Shown piece after piece: positions 1 through 8,836 of a stretch of DNA of 64,000 nt. The first letter of the stretch is position 1. Each line of letters starts with the position of its first letter. The translations under genes were made by a program, and so were the position numbers. Location: NCBI RefSeq assembly GCF_022870885.1, contig NZ_CP091509.1:1922001-1986000 (forward strand), in the 5' to 3' direction. This DNA comes from Neisseria dumasiana (GTDB taxonomy: Bacteria; Pseudomonadota; Gammaproteobacteria; Burkholderiales; Neisseriaceae). The notes under the pieces were generated by a model. That model had not been told where the DNA came from. It made no database searches and saw nothing but the letters and a program-made list of their open reading frames with translations.

Positions 1-228
1 CACCGCCGCCCGCCCGTGGAAGAATCCGCCCGCAACGATTTGGACATCGGGCAAACCGTGCAAATCAACCGCCACCTGCACGGCAATCTGTATGAAGTGC
101 ATTACCGCGGCACCGTGTGGCAGGCTCAGGCCGACAATGGTGCCGATCACGCTGCCGGACAAACCGCCGTTATCACCGGCAAAAACGGCAATATTCTGCT
201 TATTCATCTGCATTCATCATCAAACTAA
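1..228 (+). CDS. NfeD-like protein, C-terminal part (5' end outside window)
   Basis: The reading frame is open from the first base and ends at 226-228, ten bases before the stomatin-like gene. The visible part (about 75 residues) is a small beta-rich segment with the pattern G-x-V-x-x-N-x-x-L-x-G-x-x-Y-E-V-x-Y-x-G-x-x-W, which fits the soluble OB-fold domain at the C-terminus of NfeD proteins. NfeD is a membrane partner of SPFH/stomatin proteins and is commonly encoded next to them, as here. The membrane segments would lie upstream of the window. The family assignment rests on this short domain and on the neighbour. Confidence 0.7.
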   Translation, partial: HRRPPVEESARNDLDIGQTVQINRHLHGNLYEVHYRGTVWQAQADNGADHAAGQTAVITGKNGNILLIHLHSSSN

Positions 229-237
229 GGAAAAACC

Positions 238-1203
238 ATGGATTTCAGCCTGTTTCTCAGCTTTCCCATCCTGATTCTTATTGCCGTTGTCGTATTCGGC
301 TTCAAATCGTTTACCGTTGTGCCGCAACAGGAAGCCTATGTAGTCGAACGCTTGGGCCGCTTCTACAAAATCCTTAATCCCGGCCTGAACATCCTGATTC
401 CGTTTATCGACCGCATCGCCTACAAACACACGTTGAAAGAAATCCCGCTCGACGTGCCGAGCCAAGTATGTATTACCCGCGACAACACCCAGCTCACCGT
501 CGACGGTATCATCTATTTCCAAGTAACCGACCCGAAACTCGCTTCATACGGCTCGAGCAACTACATCATGGCGATTACCCAGCTTGCCCAAACCACGCTG
601 CGTTCGGTTATCGGCCGCATGGAATTGGACAAAACCTTTGAAGAGCGCGACGAAATCAACAGCATCGTCGTTTCCGCGCTCGACGAAGCCGCCGTATCGT
701 GGGGCGTAAAAGTGTTGCGCTACGAAATCAAAGACTTGGTGCCGCCGCAAGAAATCCTGCGTTCGATGCAGGCGCAAATTACCGCCGAACGCGAAAAACG
801 CGCCCGCATCGCCGAATCGGAAGGCCGCAAAATCGAGCAGATCAACCTTGCCAGCGGCCAGCGCGAAGCCGAAATCCAACAGTCCGAAGGTGAAATGCAG
901 GCCGCCATCAACGAATCAAACGGCGACAAAATCGCCCGCATCAACCGCGCCCAAGGCGAAGCCGAAGCCTTGCGCTTGGTGGCCGAGGCCAATGCCGATG
1001 CCATCCGCCTGATTGCCGCCGCCCTGCAAACTCCGGGCGGCAACGAAGCCGTGAACCTGAAAGTGGCCGAGCAATATGTAGAAGCCTTCAGCAAACTGGC
1101 CAAAGAAAACAACACGCTGATTATGCCCGCCAACGTGGCCGACATCGGCAGCTTGGTTTCTGCCGGACTGAAAATTGTCGAGGGCAATAAAACGGTGAAA
1201 TAA
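238..1203 (+). CDS. SPFH/band 7 (stomatin-like, QmcA type) membrane protein
   Basis: 321 residues. One N-terminal membrane segment (about residues 3-21) is followed by a band 7 domain starting near FTVVPQQEAYVVERLGR, then a long charged coiled coil rich in E, A, K and R (about 180-260), and a C-terminal part with an AxNxDAIRLIAAAL-like stretch. This is the QmcA/stomatin layout: a single-pass protein that oligomerises in membrane microdomains and affects protease or membrane organisation. A Shine-Dalgarno-like AAGGAA lies just before the ATG. It forms an operon with the NfeD-like gene upstream and is followed by a paired uptake-sequence terminator. Confidence 0.9.
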   Translation: MDFSLFLSFPILILIAVVVFGFKSFTVVPQQEAYVVERLGRFYKILNPGLNILIPFIDRIAYKHTLKEIPLDVPSQVCITRDNTQLTVDGIIYFQVTDPKLASYGSSNYIMAITQLAQTTLRSVIGRMELDKTFEERDEINSIVVSALDEAAVSWGVKVLRYEIKDLVPPQEILRSMQAQITAEREKRARIAESEGRKIEQINLASGQREAEIQQSEGEMQAAINESNGDKIARINRAQGEAEALRLVAEANADAIRLIAAALQTPGGNEAVNLKVAEQYVEAFSKLAKENNTLIMPANVADIGSLVSAGLKIVEGNKTVK

Positions 1204-1230
1204 TCCGGCTTCCCGCCCCAACGCTTGATG

Positions 1231-1264
1231 TTCAGACGGCCTCTTTACCGGAGGCCGTCTGAAA
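1231..1264 (+). terminator. Paired DNA-uptake-sequence hairpin after stomatin gene
   Basis: Two uptake sequences in opposite orientation (TTCAGACGGCCT and AGGCCGTCTGAA) separated by a few bases form a stable stem, followed by a run ending in TATTTT. Inverted uptake-sequence pairs act as Rho-independent terminators in Neisseria. Confidence 0.8.
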
Positions 1265-1408
1265 TATTTTAAACAGGCAGTTTCGCGCGCCTACCGAATC
1301 CGAACGCCTCAACAAAAGCCGCCCCCGCCCCTCGCACCCGTTTTCCAAGCCGCACGATTACAGGCATAATACCGCTTCCCTTTTTTATCGTTCACGGAAA
1401 GAAAAACA

Positions 1409-2701
1409 ATGACCGAATCCGTCCGCCTGCCCGCCGCCACACTCAAGCCCTCCACCGTCGCCCTGCCCGGCTCCAAAAGCATCAGTAACCGCACGCTGCT
1501 CTTGGCGGCATTGTCGGACAATGTGTGCGAAATCCATTCTTTATTAAAATCCGACGACACCGACCGCATGCTCGAAGCCTTGGAAAAACTCGGTGTCCAA
1601 CTGGAATTTATCTCGGAAGGCCGTCTGAAAGTGCACGGCACGGGCGGGCGTTTTCCCAACCGTGAGGCGGATTTGTTTCTCGGCAACGCAGGCACGGCGT
1701 TCCGCCCGCTTACCGCAGCCTTAGCTGTGTTGGGCGGCAACTACCACCTGCACGGCGTGCCGCGTATGCACGAACGCCCCATTGGCGATTTGGTCGATGC
1801 CCTGCGCACGGCCGGTGCCGATGTCCAATACCTCGGCAACGAACACTATCCGCCGCTGCGCATCCGCGAACGCACCGACAACGGCGTGCGCGTGATTCCG
1901 ATTAAAGGCAACGTATCCAGCCAATTTTTGACCGCGCTCTTGATGGCGCTGCCGCTGACCGGCCAAGCGTTTGAAATCCACATGGTCGGCGAGCTGATTT
2001 CCAAACCCTATATCGACATTACGCTAAAACTGATGGCGCAATTCGGTGTTAACGTCGAAAACCAAAACTACCGCGTGTTCAAGCTGCCTGCCGACGCACA
2101 CTACCATGCGCCGGAAAATCTGTATGTGGAAGGCGATGCTTCAAGCGCGTCTTATTTCCTCGCCGCCGGCCTGCTTTCCGGCGAACCCGTGCGCGTAACC
2201 GGTATCGGCAAAAACAGCATTCAGGGCGATGTCGCTTTTGCCCGCGAGTTGGAAAAAATCGGTGCCGATGTAACGTGGGGCGACAATTTTATCGAAATCT
2301 CCCGCCCTGCCGGCCACCCTATCCAAGCCTTTGATTTGGATGCCAACCACATTCCCGATGCCGCCATGACCTTAGCCGTCGTTGCCCTTGCCACCGGCGC
2401 ACCGTGCACCCTGCGCAACATCGGCAGCTGGCGCGTGAAAGAAACCGACCGCATCGCAGCGATGGCGGCGGAACTGCGCAAAGTCGGCGCAACCGTTACC
2501 GAAGAGCCGGAAGCCATCCACGTCATTCCGCCCGCTGCGCTCACGCCCGACGCCGAAATCGACACCTACGACGACCACCGTATGGCCATGTGCTTCTCAC
2601 TCGTTTCCCTGCTCGGCGTGCCCGTGGTCATCAACGATCCCAAATGCACCCACAAAACCTTTCCCACCTATTTCGAAGTGTTTGCTTCGTTGCAAAAATA
2701 A
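1409..2701 (+). CDS. aroA: 3-phosphoshikimate 1-carboxyvinyltransferase (EPSP synthase)
   Basis: 430 residues, normal length. It joins shikimate-3-phosphate and phosphoenolpyruvate in the sixth step of the shikimate pathway, in the cytoplasm. Visible signatures are the N-terminal [10 protein letters not shown], the [11 protein letters not shown] phosphoenolpyruvate-binding motif and DDHRMAM near the C-terminus, all diagnostic. The ATG follows GAAAGAAAAAC. It is monocistronic, with paired uptake-sequence terminators on both sides. Confidence 0.97.
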   Translation: MTESVRLPAATLKPSTVALPGSKSISNRTLLLAALSDNVCEIHSLLKSDDTDRMLEALEKLGVQLEFISEGRLKVHGTGGRFPNREADLFLGNAGTAFRPLTAALAVLGGNYHLHGVPRMHERPIGDLVDALRTAGADVQYLGNEHYPPLRIRERTDNGVRVIPIKGNVSSQFLTALLMALPLTGQAFEIHMVGELISKPYIDITLKLMAQFGVNVENQNYRVFKLPADAHYHAPENLYVEGDASSASYFLAAGLLSGEPVRVTGIGKNSIQGDVAFARELEKIGADVTWGDNFIEISRPAGHPIQAFDLDANHIPDAAMTLAVVALATGAPCTLRNIGSWRVKETDRIAAMAAELRKVGATVTEEPEAIHVIPPAALTPDAEIDTYDDHRMAMCFSLVSLLGVPVVINDPKCTHKTFPTYFEVFASLQK

Positions 2702-2719
2702 ACCGACACCGATAAACGC

Positions 2720-2755
2720 GGCCGTCTGAAACAATGGTTTTCAGACGGCCTTTTT
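2720..2755 (+). terminator. Paired uptake-sequence terminator after aroA
   Basis: GGCCGTCTGAAA and TTTCAGACGGCC face each other over a short loop and are followed by TTTTT. Confidence 0.85.
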
Positions 2756-2843
2756 ACAAAGCTATGCTTATGTAAAATATGAATTTTCGAGCGGCCTATT
2801 GATATATAATCAAAAATACACAATAACAAATACCGAGCACATT

Positions 2844-3611
2844 ATGACCCCCGTACCCGTTACCATTACCTCTTACAACATGCACAAAGGCATGTCGGCA
2901 CTCAACCGCAAAGTACAGGTGAGCAGCATGGCCGAAGCCTTGCAAGGTTTGAATTCAGACATCCTATTCTTGCAGGAAGTACAAGGCGAACACCAAACCC
3001 GCAGCATCAAACTGCCCGACTTCCCGCACCGCCCGCACTACGACATTCTCAGCGAGCATCTGTCGTTCAACAGCAGCTACGGCAAAAACGCCGTTTACCC
3101 CGAACGGCATCACGGCAATGCGATTCTCAGCCACATGCCCATCGACACCCGCCACAATCTCAATATCACGGTCAACAAACTCGAGCAACGCGGCGTGCTG
3201 CATTGCGAGATTCAGCCCGAATACTGGGAACACCCGCTCGTGTGCCTGTGCGCCCATCTCAACCTGCGCGAACCCGACCGCATGAAACAGTATCAGGCGA
3301 TTTTCGAATACGTTTCCCAGCAGGTTGACCCGCACAGCCCGCTGATTATCGCCGGCGACTTCAACGACTGGCGTTCCAAGTCTGCCGCCGCATTGGGCAA
3401 GGCGTTGAATCTCGAAGAAGTGTTTGTGGATGCTAACGGCAAACGCCCCAAAACTTTCCCCTCGCGCATGCCCGTATTGAGCCTCGACCGCATCTACACC
3501 CGCAACCTCGAAGTGCTCGATTCGCAAATCCACAAAGAAAAGCAATGGCAGCTGCTCTCCGACCACCTGCCCTTGAGCGTGAAAGTGCTGCCGAGAATCA
3601 AACAGCCTTAA
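2844..3611 (+). CDS. Endonuclease/exonuclease/phosphatase family protein
   Basis: 255 residues from the ATG at 2844; an in-frame ATA-led extension upstream has no ribosome site. The fold signatures of the EEP family are present in order: SYNMHKG, a catalytic Glu in FLQEVQGE, the GDFNDW Asp/Asn pair, and LSDHLPLSV with the terminal His. These are the metal-binding and catalytic residues of Mg-dependent phosphodiesterases. The substrate (DNA, lipid or nucleotide) cannot be told from sequence. No signal peptide is seen, so it is probably cytoplasmic. It stands alone between two uptake-sequence terminators. Confidence 0.85.
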   Translation: MTPVPVTITSYNMHKGMSALNRKVQVSSMAEALQGLNSDILFLQEVQGEHQTRSIKLPDFPHRPHYDILSEHLSFNSSYGKNAVYPERHHGNAILSHMPIDTRHNLNITVNKLEQRGVLHCEIQPEYWEHPLVCLCAHLNLREPDRMKQYQAIFEYVSQQVDPHSPLIIAGDFNDWRSKSAAALGKALNLEEVFVDANGKRPKTFPSRMPVLSLDRIYTRNLEVLDSQIHKEKQWQLLSDHLPLSVKVLPRIKQP

Positions 3612-3630
3612 TCTGTTTGCCGCATAACAA

Positions 3631-3666
3631 CAGGCCGTCTGAAAAATTGTTTTCAGACGGCCTGTT
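3631..3666. terminator. Paired uptake-sequence terminator, bidirectional
   Basis: CAGGCCGTCTGAAAA pairs with TTTTCAGACGGCCTG across a few bases. It sits between the convergent phosphatase-family gene and greA and can serve both. Confidence 0.85.
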
Positions 3667-3696
3667 GTCATTTAAAAGCTATAAAACACACAGCGG

Positions 3697-4173
3697 TTAA
3701 ATATACTCCACCGCAACAATATCGTATTCGCGCACGCCGCCCGGAGCCTGAACCTCCGCCACATCGCCTTCTTCTTTACCGATCAAGGCGCGGGCAATGG
3801 GTGAGCCGACGTATATTTTATTGGCTTTGATATCGGCCTCGTCCTCGCCCACAATCTGATAACGCACCTGCTCTTCGGTATCCAAATCTTCCAAGGTTAC
3901 GGTTGCACCGAACACCACTTTACCTTCGGCGTGGATTTCGGCGGGATTGATAATGTGTGCCATGGATAATTTATGTTCTACCTCTGCAATGCGGCCTTCG
4001 ATAAAACCCTGACGCTCTTTGGCCGCTTCGTATTCGGCATTCTCCGACAAATCGCCGTGCGAACGCGCCTCGGCAATCGCTTCGATCACTTGCGGGCGGG
4101 CAACGCTTTTGAGCTGTTGTAATTCTTCTTTCAACAATTCTGCACCGCGTACGGTTAACGGAATTTTCTGCAT
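3697..4173 (-). CDS. greA: Transcription elongation factor GreA
   Basis: 158 residues, the family length. An N-terminal coiled-coil hairpin (about 1-75) carries the acidic tip sequence [15 protein letters not shown], which reaches the RNA polymerase active site to stimulate cleavage of backtracked transcripts. The C-terminal FKBP-like domain ends in IGKEEGD...[12 protein letters not shown]. All expected elements are intact. The start ATG is preceded on its strand by CGGAGAAAAG. Single gene; its downstream end is shared with the convergent terminator at 3631. Confidence 0.97.
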   Translation of the reverse strand: MQKIPLTVRGAELLKEELQQLKSVARPQVIEAIAEARSHGDLSENAEYEAAKERQGFIEGRIAEVEHKLSMAHIINPAEIHAEGKVVFGATVTLEDLDTEEQVRYQIVGEDEADIKANKIYVGSPIARALIGKEEGDVAEVQAPGGVREYDIVAVEYI

Positions 4174-4234
4174 GAAACTTTTCTCCGGTTTGTAACGGCT
4201 TGGAGGCCGTCTGAAATAATAGGCAAATAAAAAT

Positions 4235-4265
4235 ACAAGCCGCCTGAAACCGGCGGCTTGTTTTA
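4235..4265. terminator. GC-rich hairpin between patatin-like gene and greA
   Basis: ACAAGCCGCC and GGCGGCTTGT form a 10-bp stem with TTTT after it on the plus strand and TTTTTA after it on the minus strand. It lies upstream of greA, beside a solitary uptake sequence at 4205-4216. It may be a transcript boundary in the greA leader. Confidence 0.5.
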
Positions 4266-4400
4266 AAAAGTTGTATGGAAACGGATTGTATCAAAAACCC
4301 GTTCTCAGGCAAAGCTTTCCGGCGCCTATGCCCCAAATAGTGTTGCGCGGGCGGGTTTATCCTGCCGGGGCTTTTGCAAAAGCCTCGTGAAGCGGCACGA

Positions 4401-5897
4401 TTATTGCGGCTTCAACCACTGCGCGTCATATTCTACGGGAACATCCGAACCGGGCAGCGGCGGCCCTTCGCCCACAAACCACACAGGCTTGTTTACCGCA
4501 CGTTCCGGCTCGACGGGGTCGGCGGCCAAATCGGCCAGCAGCCGTTTATATTCGGCCGATTGTTGGAGCAAGGCGCGTGCTGCGGTTTTTAAATCGTTGA
4601 TGTCGTTGGGCGGCAAATAGAATGTGGTGGGAATATTCAATACATTCTTCCTCAACTGGGACTCAGGCAATTCCCTCAGATTGAGGCTCACGAAATACAT
4701 ACCGGTTTGGCTGCGGTTCTTACCTTTACCGATGCTTTTGTTCCATTGGTCTGCAAACTCGCGGAACCGGCGCAGCGATTCTTGCGAATACCTGTCTATC
4801 GGGATATCGACAACGGCATTGATCACATCGGTCAAACCCGGAACCGCGGCCGATTGGTCGATACGGCTGCTGATTTGGTTTTGGGCATTCACGTTGATGA
4901 TCACGATGCGGCGGATATGTTCGTCGTCGAGCTTGCGTTGCAGCATACTGCTCGAGCGTGCATCGGCTACGTCGAGCAGGCCGCGCAGGCCGAGATTGTC
5001 GGTAAGCCCGCCGTCCAAAAGATGAATGTAAGGCCGCTTAACGCTGTCGTTGTATTGCAGAAAACTCTGCACAAACTCGCGTTTCGTTTGGGTTTGCAAT
5101 CCGCCGCCGCGCACGGCGGTTGCTTTCTGCACTTCTTCGGGAACCATATAACCGCATCTGCCGCCGTTGTTGTTCAGGGTAATCGGGCTGAACACCAAAG
5201 GCACGGCACTCGAAGCAGCCACCGCCCGCGCAATCCGCAGCTGCGAGAGGTCGAGGCACATCATGTCGAAATATTCCTGCGTAAAATCCAAACGGCTGCC
5301 GGCCGCCATATCCGTGGCGGAAATCACGGCAAACGGGCCTTTTCGCTTTCTGTCCAAATCGCCGAAAGTGGCATCGCGGAAAAGCGTATTCTCAAACTGT
5401 TCCTGCAGCAAATCCCCCCTGCCGTATTCGGGCGAAGTCAGGCGCGGCACGTTGGCAAGCGAAAACAGCTGCTTGGTAAACTGACGCTGAAAGTTCTGTT
5501 TCAAAAAACGCCGCTCGAAAGCAGGTACGGTTTCCGGGCCGTGCATCGAAAAATAAGCCGCCAGCACCGAACCGCCCGACACGCCGTACACCATATCTAT
5601 ATTTTCCAGCAGGCTTTTTTCCCTGCCACCGATATTGACCTGCTGTTTTTTCAATTCTTCCAGCACGCCGTAACCCAAAGCGGCCGCGCGCGTGCCGCCG
5701 CCGGAAAAAATCAGCACCACAAACGTATCGTCTTCAGCGCGCCGGCTCAATGCCTTTTCTAAACGGTAACCTTTGTCGGTATCCACCTTATCAATCGTCT
5801 GTAACGGTTGAAACTGCACCAGTGCGCAAGAAGACAGCAAACAGGCAATCGATATGGCCGCACATTTTTTCAGGCCGTCTGAAAAACTCCGCATCAC
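4401..5897 (-). CDS. Patatin-like phospholipase lipoprotein
   Basis: 498 residues. The N-terminus is a lipoprotein signal with the lipobox LLSSC (Cys about 24), so the protein is probably membrane-anchored. The patatin fold follows: an oxyanion-hole motif SGGGTRAAALG near residue 66, the nucleophile elbow GVSGGS near 105 and the catalytic Asp in DGGLTDN near 295. These make a Ser-Asp dyad typical of RssA/patatin lipid acyl hydrolases. An uptake sequence is built into the signal-peptide codons (about 5870-5884), giving residues FSDGLKK. It lies just upstream of plsY on the other side of a gap and is probably its own unit. Confidence 0.88.
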   Translation of the reverse strand: MMRSFSDGLKKCAAISIACLLSSCALVQFQPLQTIDKVDTDKGYRLEKALSRRAEDDTFVVLIFSGGGTRAAALGYGVLEELKKQQVNIGGREKSLLENIDMVYGVSGGSVLAAYFSMHGPETVPAFERRFLKQNFQRQFTKQLFSLANVPRLTSPEYGRGDLLQEQFENTLFRDATFGDLDRKRKGPFAVISATDMAAGSRLDFTQEYFDMMCLDLSQLRIARAVAASSAVPLVFSPITLNNNGGRCGYMVPEEVQKATAVRGGGLQTQTKREFVQSFLQYNDSVKRPYIHLLDGGLTDNLGLRGLLDVADARSSSMLQRKLDDEHIRRIVIINVNAQNQISSRIDQSAAVPGLTDVINAVVDIPIDRYSQESLRRFREFADQWNKSIGKGKNRSQTGMYFVSLNLRELPESQLRKNVLNIPTTFYLPPNDINDLKTAARALLQQSAEYKRLLADLAADPVEPERAVNKPVWFVGEGPPLPGSDVPVEYDAQWLKPQ

Positions 5898-5926
5898 ATC
5901 ATTCCTTCAAACCAAATCAAAACAAA

Positions 5927-5947
5927 AAAGCAGCCGAGGCTGCTTTA
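5927..5947 (-). terminator. Terminator downstream of plsY
   Basis: On the minus strand AAAGCAGCC/GGCTGCTTT forms a 9-bp stem followed by TTTTTTG, immediately after the plsY stop. Confidence 0.85.
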
Positions 5948-5951
5948 ACAT

Positions 5952-6575
5952 TTATTCTCCGGATTCGGATTTATCCGCTTTTTCCCCGATTTTCGTTTCT
6001 TTGCCGCTCAACAGGTTTCTAATGTTGGTTTTATGCCTGTAAAGCACCAGCAACGCAATCACTGCGGTAGACCATATCCACGAATCGTAAGGCATAAAGA
6101 AAAAAGCCACAATCGGGCTGGCTACCGTAGCAACCAATGCCGCCAGCGAAGACACTTTAAATCCGAACGCCATCACCAGCCAAATCAGCGCACACACCAG
6201 CGCAGTCGGCCACGACAAAGCCAGCAACACGCCCAAAGCAGTCGCCACCCCTTTGCCGCCTTTAAAGCCGAAAAACAGCGGCCACATATGCCCCACCAAA
6301 GCGGCAACCGCCACCAAAGCGATGGTTGCGTTGTCCAATGCCAGCGGCTCCTGAAGGTAGCGCGCCAGCAAAACCGCCAGCAGCCCCTTCAACGCATCGC
6401 CCAACAGCGTCAATGCCGCAGCCTTCTTTTTGCCGCTGCGTAAAACATTGGTCGCCCCCGGATTGCCGGAACCGTAAGTACGCGGGTCATCCATGCCGTA
6501 AAATTTCGATACCATCACGGCAAACGACAACGAGCCTATCAGATAACCTGCAGTAATCATCAAGAAATTAAACAT
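5952..6575 (-). CDS. plsY: Glycerol-3-phosphate acyltransferase PlsY
   Basis: 207 residues from the ATG at 6575; a longer in-frame start at 6662 would overlap folB and lacks the family N-terminus. It is an integral inner-membrane enzyme that moves the acyl group of acyl-phosphate to glycerol-3-phosphate, the first step of phospholipid synthesis. The conserved blocks GSLSFAVMVSK, YGSGNPGATNVLR and FGFKGGKGVATALG are all present with five or so membrane segments. It is divergent from folB with about 60 bases between starts, so the two promoters must overlap. Confidence 0.95.
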   Translation of the reverse strand: MFNFLMITAGYLIGSLSFAVMVSKFYGMDDPRTYGSGNPGATNVLRSGKKKAAALTLLGDALKGLLAVLLARYLQEPLALDNATIALVAVAALVGHMWPLFFGFKGGKGVATALGVLLALSWPTALVCALIWLVMAFGFKVSSLAALVATVASPIVAFFFMPYDSWIWSTAVIALLVLYRHKTNIRNLLSGKETKIGEKADKSESGE

Positions 6576-6636
6576 TGCAAAAACTTTTGTTTTAGAATGG
6601 AGCCGTGATTTTAACGTGAAAACGGCGTAACACAAA

Positions 6637-6990
6637 ATGGATAAAATCTTTTTATACGGCATGAAAGCCGAAACCCTTATCGGGCTTTACGATTGGGAGC
6701 GCGGCCAAAAACAGACGCTGGTTCTTGATGTGGTTATCGGCGTTCCTGAAAAATCGGCTGCCGACGACAACATCAACGACACCGTTCATTATGCCGACGT
6801 GTGCGAAGCGGTGCGCAGCAGTCTTAAAAACCAACAGTTTCTGCTGCTTGAAGCTCTGGCCGAACACGTTGCAGGTTTAATCTTGTCGGATTTCGGCGCA
6901 CTGTGGGTGCGTGTACGCATCGTTAAACCCGGCATCCTCGCCGATGTAAAAGAAGTCGGCGTAGAAATCGAGCGCAGCAGAGAAATCTAA
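6637..6990 (+). CDS. folB: Dihydroneopterin aldolase
   Basis: 117 residues, the usual size. It cleaves 7,8-dihydroneopterin to 6-hydroxymethyl-dihydropterin and glycolaldehyde in folate synthesis. The start FLYGMKAETLIGLYDWER carries the conserved catalytic-site region with Glu at about residue 12 (AETLIG), and a Lys in VRIVKPGILADV near the C-terminus matches the catalytic Lys of the family. Divergent from plsY. Confidence 0.95.
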   Translation: MDKIFLYGMKAETLIGLYDWERGQKQTLVLDVVIGVPEKSAADDNINDTVHYADVCEAVRSSLKNQQFLLLEALAEHVAGLILSDFGALWVRVRIVKPGILADVKEVGVEIERSREI

Positions 6991-7076
6991 AAAACTTTTT
7001 AAATCCGATCGATTATTTATTATCGCCCCTTTTTAACAGACAGGCCGTCTGAAAATTATTCTCGGCTTCACGCACC

Positions 7077-7697
7077 ATGAATACAGTCCATTACCCGATA
7101 AACACCGTTACTCTCGCCTTTACCGGCGCATCAGGCATGCCCTACGGCATCCGCCTGCTTGAATGTTTGCTGCAAAGCGGCAAAACCGTGTGGCTTTTAT
7201 ATTCTCAAGCCGCACAAATTGTAGCCCGCCAAGAAATGAATCTCACCCTGCCGGCTTCTCCCTCTGAATGTCAGGCAGTTTTGTGCGAACGCTATCACGT
7301 ATCTCCTGCCCAGCTGCGCGTATTCGGCAAAGACGAATGGTTCGCCCCGCCGGCATCCGGCACCAACCCCGCAGATGCCATGATTGTTTGCCCTGCCAGC
7401 ATGGGCGTGGTAGCCGCCATTGCACACGGCACTTCAGACCACTTGATCGAACGTGCCGCCGATGTGTGCATAAAAGAACGTCGCCCGTTGGTTATCGTGC
7501 CGCGCGAAACGCCGCTTTCCACCCTGCATTTGGAAAACCTGCTCAAACTTTCCCGCTTGGGTGCGGTTATCCTGCCGCCCTCCCCCGGTTTCTACCATCA
7601 CCCCGATACGCTCGACCACATGATCGATTTTGTGGTTGCACGCATTCTTGACCAGCTGCGCATCCCCCACCAACTGATGAAAAAATGGGGAGAGTAA
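7077..7697 (+). CDS. ubiX: Flavin prenyltransferase UbiX
   Basis: 206 residues. UbiX attaches a dimethylallyl group to FMN to make the prenylated flavin cofactor of the UbiD decarboxylase in ubiquinone synthesis. The FMN-binding motif FTGASGMPYGIRLLE is at the N-terminus, CPASMGVVAAIAHG is in the middle and RRPLVIVPRETPLS follows, all characteristic. A single uptake sequence (7042-7054) lies before the start. Confidence 0.94.
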   Translation: MNTVHYPINTVTLAFTGASGMPYGIRLLECLLQSGKTVWLLYSQAAQIVARQEMNLTLPASPSECQAVLCERYHVSPAQLRVFGKDEWFAPPASGTNPADAMIVCPASMGVVAAIAHGTSDHLIERAADVCIKERRPLVIVPRETPLSTLHLENLLKLSRLGAVILPPSPGFYHHPDTLDHMIDFVVARILDQLRIPHQLMKKWGE

Positions 7698-7756
7698 AAT
7701 TAACAAACAATTTCAACAAGATAAAAATTAAACCTACTTAAAAACCCAAATAAAAG

Positions 7757-7785
7757 TTGACAATCTCCAATACCCTGATTTACAT
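7757..7785 (+). promoter_or_regulatory. Candidate sigma-70 promoter for leader/attenuator transcript
   Basis: TTGACA at 7757-7762 is a perfect -35 box. With a 17-base spacer, the -10 position holds TTACAT (7780-7785), a 3 of 6 match. Transcription would begin about 7792, almost at the leader-peptide ATG (7794), which implies a leaderless or nearly leaderless start. Confidence 0.5.
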
Positions 7786-7793
7786 TGGCCGCC

Positions 7794-7874
7794 ATGAACA
7801 CATTAAACATTCGCCCCTTTGCTTATTACTATTGGTACCACACAAACGTGCGGTACTCTTTTGCGCTTGTCTGA
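7794..7874 (+). CDS. Aromatic-rich 26-residue leader peptide
   Basis: ATG at 7794 to TGA at 7872-7874 encodes 26 residues with FAYYYWYH at positions 9-16 and further Tyr21 and Phe23: eight aromatic residues in all. The peptide is followed 33 bases later by a strong hairpin with a T run (7908-7935), and then by a gene with a good ribosome site. This is the classical layout of ribosome-mediated transcription attenuation, where stalling at Tyr/Phe/Trp codons changes the RNA fold. There is no clear Shine-Dalgarno before the ATG. Role and effector amino acid (Tyr most likely, by codon number) are inferred. Confidence 0.6.
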   Translation: MNTLNIRPFAYYYWYHTNVRYSFALV

Positions 7875-7907
7875 AACACAGATAAACCAAGCAAACGCGA
7901 AACAGCA

Positions 7908-7935
7908 GCCGCCCGAATATTCAGGCGGCCTTTTT
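7908..7935 (+). terminator. Attenuator hairpin downstream of leader peptide
   Basis: GCCGCC and GGCGGC arms close over the loop CGAATATTCA and are followed by TTTTT (7931-7935). The 3' arm GGCGGCC (7924-7930) can also pair with GGCCGCC at 7788-7794, overlapping the leader start codon, which gives a possible alternative fold. Cloverleaf-free and short, it fits an attenuator better than a plain gene-end terminator. Confidence 0.65.
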
Positions 7936-7981
7936 ATTGCTTTGCCGCCTGTTACTCCCCATATCACAGGAGCAGATAACA

Positions 7982-8488
7982 ATGAAAACCGCCACGTTGC
8001 CAACCCTAGAAAAACCGACCACCGTTTTGCAACCCATACACCTGATTGTAAACGGCAATGTTCACCGTTCAGACCTGTTCGCCTCACCGGCCGTTTCAAC
8101 CGGCGGTGTTCAAATCAGCGAGGCACTTTTGCCGCAAATCCGTACTGTGGCCACTTTAATCGCAGCCATGCGTCATGATTTTAACCACCGCAGCCCCGAC
8201 ACCTTTACCGAAGAAGCCGATTGGTTTGCCGCTCGCATTATCGTATTGGGCGTTAAACGCTTTCATCTCGATGTTACCCTGCTTCCGATGTTGAAAGCAG
8301 CCAACCAACGCGCCCAAGCTTTCGCCGCTTCCCGCAAAATCCCGTTTACACCGGCAGAAATCCGCATGAGCCTGCACGCCGTTCGACCTGCCAATCTTTT
8401 AATCGCCGAAACCGGGCATCTCATCGAAGATTGCGGCAATATGGTTGAAAACAGCATGGCATTGAAACAGCAGCTGGCCGATTTTTAA
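7982..8488 (+). CDS. Conserved hypothetical protein behind attenuator
   Basis: 168 residues; start chosen at the ATG preceded by AGGAG with 9-base spacing. I do not recognise the family. It is soluble, without signal peptide or membrane segment, mostly helical in character, with an N-terminal segment LQPIHLIVNGNVHRSDLF, an ADWFAARIIVLGVKRF block and an ETGHLIEDCGNMVENSMALK tail. Because an aromatic-rich leader and terminator precede it, a link to aromatic amino acid metabolism or sensing is likely but not shown by the protein itself. Confidence 0.7.
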   Translation: MKTATLPTLEKPTTVLQPIHLIVNGNVHRSDLFASPAVSTGGVQISEALLPQIRTVATLIAAMRHDFNHRSPDTFTEEADWFAARIIVLGVKRFHLDVTLLPMLKAANQRAQAFAASRKIPFTPAEIRMSLHAVRPANLLIAETGHLIEDCGNMVENSMALKQQLADF

Positions 8489-8836
8489 TCAACCTATCAG
8501 CCGCACATTCGGCAATAAGCAATCAATTTCATGACAAACTAAATGCAGCGATACCCAACATAAAATGAAATGCGCTGCCTGTAAAAGCTTATAAAAAATA
8601 TCCGCACATTTTCGTGCGGGTCAATTTATGGCATCAATTATTTTTGATTCAAACCCACACCACTCAATCAAGCTGCATCATTCGAGCCGCGCCGTTAACG
8701 GCATGTTGCCACCCGCTCCGATACAGCATTCTCTACTTTGCCGGTTCGCTCTTTAGATATATGCAAGGGCGGATGTCGCCTGCCGCCTGAAAGCAAAGCT
8801 GCTAAAATAACGCATTCGTTTTTTCAGACGGCCTTT
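8489..8836. other. Intergenic stretch between hypothetical gene and Correia-type element
   Basis: No gene seen. It holds a small hairpin (CCGCAC 8602-8607 with GTGCGG 8614-8619), T-rich after it only on the minus strand, and an uptake sequence at 8823-8832 just before the Correia-type element. Confidence 0.6.

Noticed and set aside
4707..5762. 351-codon open frame on the plus strand opposite the patatin-like gene
   Set aside because: Mirror frame of a well-supported lipoprotein; no ribosome site, no family motifs.
7803..8099. 98-codon minus-strand frame over the leader/attenuator region
   Set aside because: Crosses the attenuator and the start of the 7982 gene; no ribosome site or motif. 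The plus-strand leader peptide explains the region better.
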